Source of the DNA: Desulfovibrio sp.
GTDB taxonomy: Bacteria > Desulfobacterota > Desulfovibrionia > Desulfovibrionales > Desulfovibrionaceae
Assembly: GCF_019424165.1 (NCBI RefSeq)
Contig: NZ_JAHZAA010000050.1
Coordinates: 1-12,430, forward strand
Direction: 5' to 3'
DNA length: 12,430 nt
Shown: positions 6,977-12,430 of the stretch, in pieces
Layout: each line of letters begins with the position of its first letter
How positions within the stretch are numbered: position 1 is the stretch's first letter
Translations under genes and position numbers: made by a program
The notes under the pieces: model-generated
Seen by the model: the letters and a program-made list of their open reading frames with translations, nothing else
Databases searched by the model: none
What the model was told of the DNA's origin: nothing

Positions 6977-7657
6977 ATGCTTGACTTTATTACCGGACCC
7001 CTTTTTGTCATTTCACTTGTCATTTTTGCAGTAGGCATGCTGGCCCGCGTGTTTCTTTACGTGCGCGGCCTGGACTCACGCCTTGAGCGCGTAGCCTACC
7101 GCTATCACACAGACCGTTCCATTCCCGGTGCGCTGGCGTCCATTTTTAAATGGCTCATTCCCGGCGGTACTGACGGTTGGCGCACGCAGCCCGTAGCCAC
7201 TACGCTGTTTTTCCTGCTGCACTTCGGCGCTGTGCTGGTGCCGCTTTTTCTGCTGGGTCATACCGTACTGCTTGAGCGCTACCTGGGCATAAGCCTGCCC
7301 TCGCTGCCCGGAACCCTGGCCGACATTCTTTCAGTGCTCAGCCTGGTGGCCATTCTGTTGCTGGCAGCGCGGCGCATGACATCGCCCGCCCTGCGGCAAC
7401 TGAACAGCCGCGCGGACTGGTTCATTCTGCTTTTGACCTTTTTGCCCTTCGCCACCGGGCTTATGGCCCGTCTGGATACCTCGGCCTATCAGAGCTGGAT
7501 TGTTCTGCATGTGCTGAGCGGCGAGCTTTTTCTTATTCTGGCCCCCTTTACCAAGCTTTCGCACATCGTGCTCTTTTTCCTGTCGCGTGCCCAGATCGGC
7601 ATGGACTTCGCCATCAAAAGAGGCGGAGCTACCCGCGGCGGCGCTTTCCCCTGGTAA
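6977..7657 (+). CDS. HmcE/NarI-like membrane cytochrome b subunit
   Basis: A 226-residue integral membrane protein of the NarI family, the length I recall for Desulfovibrio vulgaris HmcE. Five transmembrane helices are visible, at about 8-29, 73-95, 113-131, 147-165 and 174-203. Candidate heme b ligands are H82 and H95 near the ends of helix 2, and H178 and H196 in helix 5; the 18-residue spacing of the last pair equals that of H187/H205 in NarI. Family knowledge suggests it binds b hemes and carries electrons across the membrane, possibly exchanging them with menaquinone. AGGAGG precedes the ATG. It follows the triheme cytochrome and precedes the iron-sulfur subunit by 43 nt, so the three are likely one operon and one complex. 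Order b-type then iron-sulfur matches hmcE-hmcF, whereas I recall tmc having the reverse order. HmcE-like is preferred; TmcC- or DsrM-like remain alternatives. Confidence 0.87.
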   Translation: MLDFITGPLFVISLVIFAVGMLARVFLYVRGLDSRLERVAYRYHTDRSIPGALASIFKWLIPGGTDGWRTQPVATTLFFLLHFGAVLVPLFLLGHTVLLERYLGISLPSLPGTLADILSVLSLVAILLLAARRMTSPALRQLNSRADWFILLLTFLPFATGLMARLDTSAYQSWIVLHVLSGELFLILAPFTKLSHIVLFFLSRAQIGMDFAIKRGGATRGGAFPW

Positions 7658-7700
7658 GACGGGCAACAGTATTATTATTTTCGCCTGAAAGGAGCGAACC

Positions 7701-9089
7701 ATGTCCGAACTGCTTTGCACCCCCACTCCCATCACCACCAAGGAAGGCATCCTCGATCTGCTGAAGGATAAGGGCGGGGCGCAGTATTACAGCCAAATGA
7801 AGGAAATGAAGGTCGACCAGGCAGCCCTGGCCCGCGACCTGGAGCAGACCTGCAAATCGCGCACCCGCACGTGGCTCGATATCTGTGCCCACTGCGCCAT
7901 GTGCGCCGACAGCTGCTTCTTTTACAGAACAAACAATAACGACCCCACCCAGATCCCCTCGTACAAGATACAGGCGACCCTGGGTGAGCTCTTGCGCCGC
8001 AAGGGCAAGGTCGACGCCGCTTTCATGATCAAATGCATGGACGCTGCCTGGGGCAAATGCACCTGCTGCAACCGTTGCGCCGTCTATTGCCCGCACGGCA
8101 TCGATACCGGCGTCATGTTCAGCTACCTGCGCGGCATCCTTTTCAAGCACGGCTTTATTCCGTGGGAAATGAAGATCGGCTCCGGCATGCACCGCGTGTA
8201 CGGCGCGCAGATGGACGTGACCGAAGAAGACTGGATTGAAACCTGTGAATGGATGGTGGAAGAGCAGCAGGAAGAATGGCCTGACCTTGAAATACCCGTG
8301 GAAAAAGAACATGCCGACGTCATGTATGTTCTCAACGCCCGCGAGGTCAAGCACTACCCTGAAGATATTGCCCTGGCAGCCATACTCTTCCACGTGACCG
8401 ACACCAACTGGACCGTGCCGCGCGAAGGCTGGGAAAACACCTCGCTGACCATGTTCGCTGGCGACTGGGAAGGCTGCGCACAAAACGTCAAGCGTATTTA
8501 CGCCGCCGTTGAGCGCATCAAGCCCAAAGTGGTTGTGGGTACCGAATGCGGGCATGCCCACCGCGCCACAGTCATTGAGGGGCCTTACTGGGCCGGACGC
8601 GAGAGCGGCGACCCGCCGGTGCGCTTCATGCACTATGTGGAATGGGTGGCGGAAATGCTGCGCACGGGCAAGATCAAGATAGATCCGGCCAAGAAGATCA
8701 AGGTTCCCTGTACGCTTCAGGACTCATGCAACTACGTGCGCAACCACGGCCTTGGCATGGCTACCCGTGAAATCATGAGCTATATTGCTGAGGATTTTCG
8801 CGAAATGAGCCCCAAGAGCGACCATAACTTCTGTTGTGGCGGGGGCGGCGGCCTCAACGGCATTGGCATTTACCGGCAGGAGCGCAACGTGGCGCTCACC
8901 AACAAGCTGGCGCAGATCAAGGCCACCGGTGCCGAAATGGTCATCACGCCCTGCCACAACTGCTGGGACGCCATCCGCGACATGATGGAAGTGTACGAAG
9001 AACACAACATCAAGTGGTCTTTCCTCAAGCCGATGCTGGTGGATATGCTGATCATACCTCCGCACATCCGCCATATCGAACCTGAATAG
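7701..9089 (+). CDS. HmcF-like iron-sulfur protein with CCG domain (HdrD-related)
   Basis: A 462-residue cytoplasmic redox protein, close to the length I recall for HmcF (461). Two [4Fe-4S] motifs stand near the N-terminus: C62-x2-C65-x2-C68-x3-C72 and C120-x2-C123-x2-C126-x3-C130. The C-terminal half has a complete CCG motif: C343, C378-C379-G380 followed by a glycine run, then C418-x2-C421. An upstream CCG-like half, with C259 and C283, lacks the CCG triplet and is degenerate. In HdrB/HdrD, CCG motifs ligate the special cluster that reduces disulfides; here one such cluster is likely, acting on an unknown cytoplasmic partner. No signal peptide or membrane helix is present, so it should dock on the cytoplasmic face of the preceding membrane subunit. 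GGAG precedes the ATG. It is the last gene of the rightward operon. DsrK and TmcB are related alternatives. Confidence 0.9.
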   Translation: MSELLCTPTPITTKEGILDLLKDKGGAQYYSQMKEMKVDQAALARDLEQTCKSRTRTWLDICAHCAMCADSCFFYRTNNNDPTQIPSYKIQATLGELLRRKGKVDAAFMIKCMDAAWGKCTCCNRCAVYCPHGIDTGVMFSYLRGILFKHGFIPWEMKIGSGMHRVYGAQMDVTEEDWIETCEWMVEEQQEEWPDLEIPVEKEHADVMYVLNAREVKHYPEDIALAAILFHVTDTNWTVPREGWENTSLTMFAGDWEGCAQNVKRIYAAVERIKPKVVVGTECGHAHRATVIEGPYWAGRESGDPPVRFMHYVEWVAEMLRTGKIKIDPAKKIKVPCTLQDSCNYVRNHGLGMATREIMSYIAEDFREMSPKSDHNFCCGGGGGLNGIGIYRQERNVALTNKLAQIKATGAEMVITPCHNCWDAIRDMMEVYEEHNIKWSFLKPMLVDMLIIPPHIRHIEPE

Positions 9090-9103
9090 ACTAAAGTGAC
9101 AGT

Positions 9104-9196
9104 ACCGCGATTTATTTGTCCTTTTGCTAGTCGCGGTTCTGCCCAAGGGCGCATCATGAACGCCCGTTGGCCGGGCAAGACATCCCGCTTGCCCGG
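9104..9196. terminator. Cluster of stem-loops between convergent genes, probable termination region
   Basis: Three inverted repeats lie between the HmcF-like stop and the end of the convergent receiver gene: ACCGCGA/TCGCGGT (9104-9110, 9131-9137), GGGCG/CGCCC (9147-9151, 9161-9165), and the strongest, CCGGGCAAG/CTTGCCCGG (9171-9179, 9188-9196) with an 8-nt loop. None has a clear T tract on either strand, so intrinsic termination is plausible from position but not proven. Confidence 0.5.
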
Positions 9197-9271
9197 ACAA
9201 CAATGAAACCTTTGCAGCCGGCAACAGCAGAAAACCTGTTCAGGGCCAGGGGCTTTTTACAGCGCCACACC

Positions 9272-9625
9272 TCAGGCGGTGGCGGCAGAAACAGCCCCCA
9301 GCAGCGCCTCACCGGTACAGGACTTGTTCAAAACGGAAATACCCGTTCCGAAACACACCGGCCTTGGCCCCACGCTGGTGCAGACAATGGCCGGAATATG
9401 GCGCGTCTGCGGGTTCCTGCGCAAACGGCTGTACATGATGGTTCCCGACGTGCCTTCCAGTTCCACATCAAAAATGATGCAGTCAGGCTTGAGACTGCGG
9501 ACCATGTTCAGACTTTCATCGCAATTACAGGCTACGCTCACCTGATAGTCAGATTGACGTAGAACTTGCGACATCCTGCTTAGACTTTCGGCATCGCTGT
9601 CTACCAAGAGAATATGCTTTTGCAT
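9272..9625 (-). CDS. Rrf1-like single-domain response regulator receiver
   Basis: A 117-residue stand-alone CheY-like receiver. It starts MQKHILLVDSDAE, giving acidic residues D10 and D12; the phospho-acceptor is the aspartate in CIIFDVELEG and the conserved lysine is in VLNKSC near the end. No output domain follows, so it must act through another protein. The ATG at 9625 is preceded by CGGAGG; the frame runs on to 9691, but the extra 22 residues are not receiver-like. It is downstream of an Rrf2-type gene on the same strand, whose reading frame overlaps it by 77 nt. In D. vulgaris, rrf1 (a receiver protein) and rrf2 flank hmc and affect its expression; here the pair faces an HmcEF-like operon in the opposite orientation. 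A role in controlling that operon is inference. The cognate kinase is not evident nearby; the kinase at 1157-2751 already has a partner. Confidence 0.83.
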   Translation of the reverse strand: MQKHILLVDSDAESLSRMSQVLRQSDYQVSVACNCDESLNMVRSLKPDCIIFDVELEGTSGTIMYSRLRRNPQTRHIPAIVCTSVGPRPVCFGTGISVLNKSCTGEALLGAVSAATA

Positions 9626-10094
9626 TGAGGCCTCCGAGTTCGGATTCTGATCTTCTGTGAACAGGATGTTCAGCCTTACGGCGCGTGCCATGCCGTTGCG
9701 AAAGCCCCGCGCTCTGGCGGACGGAGCAAAGGGTTACCGCATCAAGGGAGTTGCGCAGAGCCGTGGCGGCTTTGTCCCAAACATCCAGAGCGGCTTTGCC
9801 CGCCGGAGCTTCGCTGTTGACGCCGGGCAGGGTAATGCCCCCCTCCACCGCGCAGATGATGTCCGCCAGAGTTATGGCTTCGGGGTTGCGGGCAAGCATG
9901 TGGCCCCCGGCGATGCCCCGTACGCTTTTGATAATTCCCTCAGCCTGTAGCAAGCGCATGATTTTTTGCACAAACTTTTCAGAAATGCCCGTACAGGCCG
10001 CCAACTCAGAAGCAGAAGCAGGAATAGCCCGATCTTGTTCAGAAAGGCACAATAGCAGGTGTAGCGCATGACAAGCCATGGTGGAAATACGCAT
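9549..10094 (-). CDS. Rrf2-family regulator lacking cluster cysteines; unusual 3' end
   Basis: A winged-helix DNA-binding repressor-type protein. Residues 1-95 carry the family features: MRIST start, helix-turn-helix around ASELAACTGISEKFVQKIM, and the wing SVRGIAGGHMLARNPEAITLADI. The region where IscR-type members hold three clustered cysteines reads GGITLPGVNSEAPAGKAA and has none, so it should not bind an Fe-S cluster in the usual way. AAGGA precedes the ATG at 7 nt. The predicted protein (181 residues) is longer than the usual 140-150: after LRNSLDAVTL it continues with atypical Arg/Gln/Ser-rich sequence into the next gene. A one-base shift near 9720-9740 would instead end it at a TAA at about 9675, giving about 140 residues, so a frameshift or a real read-through tail are both possible. 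It is divergent from the second Rrf2 gene, with a perfect dyad between them. Confidence 0.82.
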   Translation of the reverse strand: MRISTMACHALHLLLCLSEQDRAIPASASELAACTGISEKFVQKIMRLLQAEGIIKSVRGIAGGHMLARNPEAITLADIICAVEGGITLPGVNSEAPAGKAALDVWDKAATALRNSLDAVTLCSVRQSAGLSQRHGTRRKAEHPVHRRSESELGGLNAKAYSLGRQRCRKSKQDVASSTSI

Positions 10095-10143
10095 ATTTAT
10101 TCCTTATTTTGCTGGAGGCGATAAAACTGACAATACTTGATAC

Positions 10144-10156
10144 GTCTAATTTAGAC
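10144..10156. promoter_or_regulatory. Perfect dyad GTCTAA-T-TTAGAC, probable Rrf2-type operator
   Basis: A perfect 6-1-6 inverted repeat with an AT core, of the general shape bound by Rrf2/IscR family dimers. It lies 50 nt upstream of the leftward Rrf2 start and just downstream of its candidate promoter, where a bound repressor would block transcription. Autoregulation or cross-control by the divergent Rrf2 protein is inference. Confidence 0.6.
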
Positions 10157-10170
10157 TGCTTTACTCATGA

Positions 10171-10199
10171 TTCTTAGCTCAAGCCACTTTGCGCGTCAA
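10171..10199 (-). promoter_or_regulatory. Candidate sigma70 promoter for the leftward Rrf2-receiver pair
   Basis: On the minus strand, TTGACG (10199-10194) is followed after exactly 17 nt by TAAGAA (10176-10171). The -35 matches consensus at 5 of 6 positions, the -10 at only 3. The dyad at 10144-10156 would cover the region just downstream of the start point. Confidence 0.35.
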
Positions 10200-10385
10200 G
10201 CGGCTTTGGCGCGATGCGCTCAAACCCGTAGCTGGAATAAAATTCCGCCTTTCCGACTGTGTGAAGTCTTTCGCAAGGATTGAGGTAAGATAAAAAAAAG
10301 AGATGCAAAAAGTCCCGCTATGATGCTATACTGTGCCTTGTTCAAATTATGCTTCGGAAGCTCGAACTTCCAAAACAGTGTGATA

Positions 10386-10398
10386 CGGCCATTGGCCG
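10386..10398. promoter_or_regulatory. Palindrome CGGCCA-T-TGGCCG upstream of the rightward Rrf2 gene
   Basis: A perfect 6-1-6 inverted repeat 43 nt before the ATG, followed by a T-rich stretch. It could be an operator; as RNA the arms could form only a tight hairpin. It is GC-rich and unlike the AT-cored dyad at 10144-10156. Confidence 0.35.
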
Positions 10399-10441
10399 AT
10401 TTTATATCCCCTTTTTATTACTGCGCCGTGGGGGGTTCGCA

Positions 10442-10858
10442 ATGAAGCTTTCAGCCAAAACACGATACGCCGCCCGTATTTTGCTCTATCTGGCAAAGAA
10501 CGGACTTGAAAAACCTGTTTCCTCAAGCATGCTGGCAAGTCAGACCGGCATCAGTTCTCAATTTATTGAACAAATTTTGCGTCAGTTGCGGCTGGCGGGC
10601 ATTACGGGCAGTGTGCGCGGGGCCAAAGGCGGGCATGTGCTGTTACGCAAACCCGAAGAGCTGACTTTTGGCTGCATCGTAAACCTGATGGAAGGGGGCA
10701 TCGAGCTGAGCGGCTGCCTGGAAAAACCCGGCCACTGCTCACGCTTTGACGCCTGCGAAGTGCGCAAGGCATGGGAAAGCCTGCAGTCGACACTGGATGG
10801 AGTGTTTGAATCCATCACGCTGCGTGACCTCATGCACGACGACCATATTTTGCTTTGA
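10442..10858 (+). CDS. Rrf2-family regulator with IscR-like three-cysteine motif
   Basis: A 138-residue winged-helix regulator, normal length for the family. It begins MKLSAKTRYAARILLYLA, has a helix-turn-helix around SSMLASQTGISSQFIEQILR, and a wing SVRGAKGGHVLLRKPEELTF. A cysteine triad follows, C-x6-C-x5-C in GCLEKPGHCSRFDAC, close to the C-x5-C-x5-C that binds the [2Fe-2S] cluster of IscR, so redox, iron or nitric-oxide sensing is likely. The end, STLDGVFESITLRDLM, is typical of Rrf2 proteins. The frame is open upstream to 10349, but the ATG at 10442 is chosen for the family start and the G-rich ribosome binding site. It is transcribed away from the other Rrf2 gene and toward the membrane cytochrome gene at 11809, although 950 nt separate them. 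It is not part of an isc operon here, so an IscR assignment is not supported. Confidence 0.92.
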   Translation: MKLSAKTRYAARILLYLAKNGLEKPVSSSMLASQTGISSQFIEQILRQLRLAGITGSVRGAKGGHVLLRKPEELTFGCIVNLMEGGIELSGCLEKPGHCSRFDACEVRKAWESLQSTLDGVFESITLRDLMHDDHILL

Positions 10859-11387
10859 AACAGTACGTCCAGCAGCGGCGGACGGCCCCACTGCAGCCTG
10901 TTCTTTCAGGAACAGAGCCAAATGGTGCGGCGTCCGCCTTATCTGGATTCTGTCCTTCCTGCCTGAAGTTTTCCGCTCCCGCCTCCCGGCGGCATGACAA
11001 GGCAAGGCCCGCCGGGCCGCCTGCTACAAAAAGTCTCTGCGCTCCCCAACCATCTCCCACGCCCCCACCCCACGCACAGCAATGCAGCAGCCTGCCTTGA
11101 TCTGCGCAACCATCATTCCTGACCGAGCTTCGTTCAGTCCCGTTGCCCTGGTGTGCCTGAAACTGCACGGTTGTCGCACTGCCTGAGCATTTTCCCGCAA
11201 AAGGCTCAAGACCGCCGAAAGCAGTTGCCAGGCAACGGGCAGGAAGCACGTCACCACACTCCCATACACGCCCTTTCGCATATTCTGCGTTGCGCTGCTG
11301 CTCCCATGCTGTCTGCACCTTCTGCTTCCTCTTTCACAGCCATTTTCATGTAGTATTCGATGTTGTTACGCTGCATAGAACTCATAC

Positions 11388-11403
11388 TAAACAAATATGT
11401 TTA
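11388..11403. promoter_or_regulatory. Palindrome TAAACA-AATA-TGTTTA
   Basis: Perfect 6-bp arms (11388-11393 and 11398-11403) around four bases at the left border of the AT-rich stretch. It could be an operator, but a dyad of this size can occur by chance in AT-rich DNA. Confidence 0.3.
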
Positions 11404-11524
11404 AGCATCAGACGACAAAAATCCATGCGGGAACACTTTTTTTAGCGTTTCTGCGTTAGCGGAAAAATATTTTTTTCTTGCCAAAAAAACATTCTTGGGC
11501 TTTAAATCTATCTGATTTTCTTAA

Positions 11525-11555
11525 ATAAAATTAAGTTAATCTTGATTAATTTTAT
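11525..11555. promoter_or_regulatory. Nested inverted repeat upstream of the second membrane cytochrome
   Basis: Outer arms ATAAAATTAA (11525-11534) and TTAATTTTAT (11546-11555) are a perfect 10-bp inverted repeat with an 11-nt spacer. Inside, TTAATC (11536-11541) and GATTAA (11544-11549) form a second perfect dyad that shares bases with the outer right arm, so the two arrangements exclude each other as RNA. It lies about 15 nt upstream of the promoter candidate, a usual place for an activator site. Confidence 0.5.
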
Positions 11556-11569
11556 CGTAATGAATCTGT

Positions 11570-11597
11570 CTGACATCTTTGCATTTTTTTATATTTT
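11570..11597 (+). promoter_or_regulatory. Promoter candidate for the right-end cytochrome gene
   Basis: CTGACA (11570-11575) resembles a -35 element and, after 16 nt, TATTTT (11592-11597) a -10; the T-rich spacer also offers TATATT at 11590-11595. If used, the leader would be about 200 nt. The match is moderate. Confidence 0.35.
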
Positions 11598-11808
11598 AGG
11601 TATCAGGAGTGCCACCGGCCATCTTGACTTTATGGTTTAACGTGACCAATTCCTGCCAAGGACGGTCCGCCACAGTCATTGGTCCGGTAATTTTTCAGGA
11701 GAGGTTGCAGGCAAGCAGACGCATGCCGGGCTGTTAGCGGCGCACCGGCCGGGCCGGGCCCGCCGAACCCATGTTTCAGCGGCATATTGACCCTACGGGA
11801 GAAAACGC

Positions 11809-12430
11809 ATGACCATTTTGTTTTACATCTTGGGCTATTTGGCGGTAGCCGGCTTCTTTTGCATGGCGTACTTGAAAATCCGGTCCTACATGGCGGCCAG
11901 TCCGCTGCATGTGCGCTGGGAACTTTATCCTGTCCCCCATGAGGGTGCGCAAAAAGCGGCCTACGGCGGCAGCTTTATGGAAGAAAAAGACTGGTGGACC
12001 AAGCCGCGCCACATTTCGCACTGGGGCGACATCAAGGGCATTCTGACTGAGGTGCTCTTTCTGCATGCCACCTTTGAACACAACCTGAAACTGTGGGTGC
12101 GCACCTATCCCTTCCACGTGGGCATGTACATGCTCATGGGCGGAACCATTATCGTACTTTGCGCCGTGATCGCCCAGATATTTGGTCTGAACCCGCAGGG
12201 CGGCGTCATGATTTTTGTGGGCAACGTCATCAACGCCGTGGTTCTGGTCGGTGGGCTGTGCATTGTCATCGGCGGCATCGGTCTGATTGAACGTCGTCGC
12301 AACGATGAAGGCCTGCGCCGCTACAGCACGCCCGAACACTACTTCAACCTGGCCGTCTTCCTCCCCCCCGGCCTGCCGCGCCCGGCCCCCTCGCCCGCGC
12401 CCCCCCCGCACTCCCACCTCGCCCCCACCC
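11809..12430 (+). CDS. NarI-like membrane cytochrome b subunit, 3' end off window
   Basis: The start of a second NarI/HdrE-type membrane redox subunit, different from the one at 6977-7657. ATG is preceded by GGGAG at 7 nt. Residues 1-184 are credible: TM1 at about 4-22, then a hydrophilic part rich in Trp, Lys and His (about 32-75), a segment with H86, H91 and H103 in VRTYPFHVGMYMLM, TM2 at about 104-125, TM3 at about 135-160, and a charged loop IERRRNDEGLRRYSTPEHY leading toward another helix. H91 and H103 may be heme b ligands by analogy with NarI. Such subunits usually precede an HdrD/DsrK-like iron-sulfur gene, which cannot be seen here. From about 12361 the translation becomes almost all Pro, Ala, Leu and His because the DNA turns C-rich; this part is probably unreliable sequence. 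TmcC-like is possible; the exact complex is undetermined. Confidence 0.8.
   Translation, partial: MTILFYILGYLAVAGFFCMAYLKIRSYMAASPLHVRWELYPVPHEGAQKAAYGGSFMEEKDWWTKPRHISHWGDIKGILTEVLFLHATFEHNLKLWVRTYPFHVGMYMLMGGTIIVLCAVIAQIFGLNPQGGVMIFVGNVINAVVLVGGLCIVIGGIGLIERRRNDEGLRRYSTPEHYFNLAVFLPPGLPRPAPSPAPPPHSHLAPT

Larger units (their letters stand above)
10095..10441. other. Divergent promoter region between two Rrf2-type genes
   Basis: A 347-nt region without a credible gene. It contains a perfect dyad at 10144-10156, a second dyad at 10386-10398, a small stem GGAAG/CTTCC (10356-10371), an A-run near 10292-10300, and a TATACT element near 10327-10332 that could be a -10 for the rightward gene but lacks a convincing -35. 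The open frame of the rightward regulator extends back to 10349 but has no start signal there. Confidence 0.7.
10859..11808. other. 950-nt intergenic region, GC-rich left and AT-rich right, no credible gene
   Basis: From 10859 to about 11340 the DNA is GC-rich with open frames on both strands, but none has a ribosome binding site, a recognisable motif or plausible composition; it may be a decayed gene. A 6-bp stem CTGTTC/GAACAG (10898-10915) lies 40 nt after the Rrf2 stop and might help terminate its transcript. From about 11380 to 11640 the DNA is AT-rich, with palindromes at 11388-11403 and 11525-11555 and a candidate promoter near 11570. The remainder, 11640-11808, is probably the leader of the next gene. 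Confidence 0.7.

Noticed and set aside
7629..8633. Minus-strand open frame of 334 residues opposite the HmcF-like gene
   Set aside because: The plus strand has two [4Fe-4S] motifs and a CCG motif; the antisense frame has no recognisable features.
10830..11381. Possible minus-strand gene or remnant, including a short frame starting near 11383 and a longer frame at 10830-11318
   Set aside because: A one-base shift can join Lys/Glu-rich stretches near 11290-11350, but there is no ribosome binding site and the rest is implausible, so a decayed gene is only a guess.
1..12430. CRISPR arrays, tRNA or rRNA genes, insertion sequences, sigma54 promoters
   Set aside because: No regularly spaced repeats, cloverleaf-like sequences, transposase motifs or TGGCAC-N5-TTGC-like elements were found by eye.

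Overview
This window looks like chromosomal DNA from a sulfate-reducing deltaproteobacterium close to Desulfovibrio. The signs are a triheme class III-type cytochrome c, an HmcE/HmcF-like pair of membrane and iron-sulfur redox proteins, and two Rrf2-type regulators with an Rrf1-like receiver, a set first described at the Desulfovibrio hmc operon. Coding DNA is moderately GC-rich and is interrupted by two AT-rich, gene-free stretches. The species assignment is inference.

Left part (1-5090, minus strand). Five genes read leftward: a YchJ-like SEC-C protein, a small protein with two cysteine motifs, glucose-6-phosphate isomerase (pgi), a membrane sensor histidine kinase, and a sigma-54-dependent response regulator that runs off the left edge. 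Spacing and overlaps suggest one operon, with pgi, kinase and regulator almost touching. The kinase is split by an apparent single-base loss near 2135-2155.

Middle (5091-6114). About 1 kb without a credible gene. Its right half is strongly AT-rich and holds a CRP/FNR-type (HcpR-like) dyad, two further palindromes and a spaced 19-bp direct repeat. It reads as a regulatory region between the leftward operon and the rightward genes.

Right-centre (6115-9089, plus strand). A 95-residue protein of unknown function is followed by a stem-loop. Then come three genes forming a minimal transmembrane electron conduit: an exported triheme cytochrome c, a five-helix b-type cytochrome of the NarI/HmcE type, and a cytoplasmic iron-sulfur protein with two [4Fe-4S] motifs and a CCG domain (HmcF/HdrD type). 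The inferred electron path runs between a periplasmic cytochrome pool and a cytoplasmic iron-sulfur/disulfide-type site.

Right (9090-12430). Facing that operon is a minus-strand pair, an Rrf2-like repressor without the cluster-binding cysteines and an Rrf1-like single-domain receiver. Divergent from it is a second Rrf2 regulator that keeps a three-cysteine motif. A perfect dyad lies between the two Rrf2 genes. After another 950-bp non-coding stretch, a second NarI-like membrane cytochrome begins and runs off the right edge, where the last ~70 bases are so C-rich that they look like low-quality contig-end sequence.

Main point of interest: a compact Hmc-like redox complex that uses a triheme cytochrome, next to a rearranged and duplicated Rrf1/Rrf2 control region.
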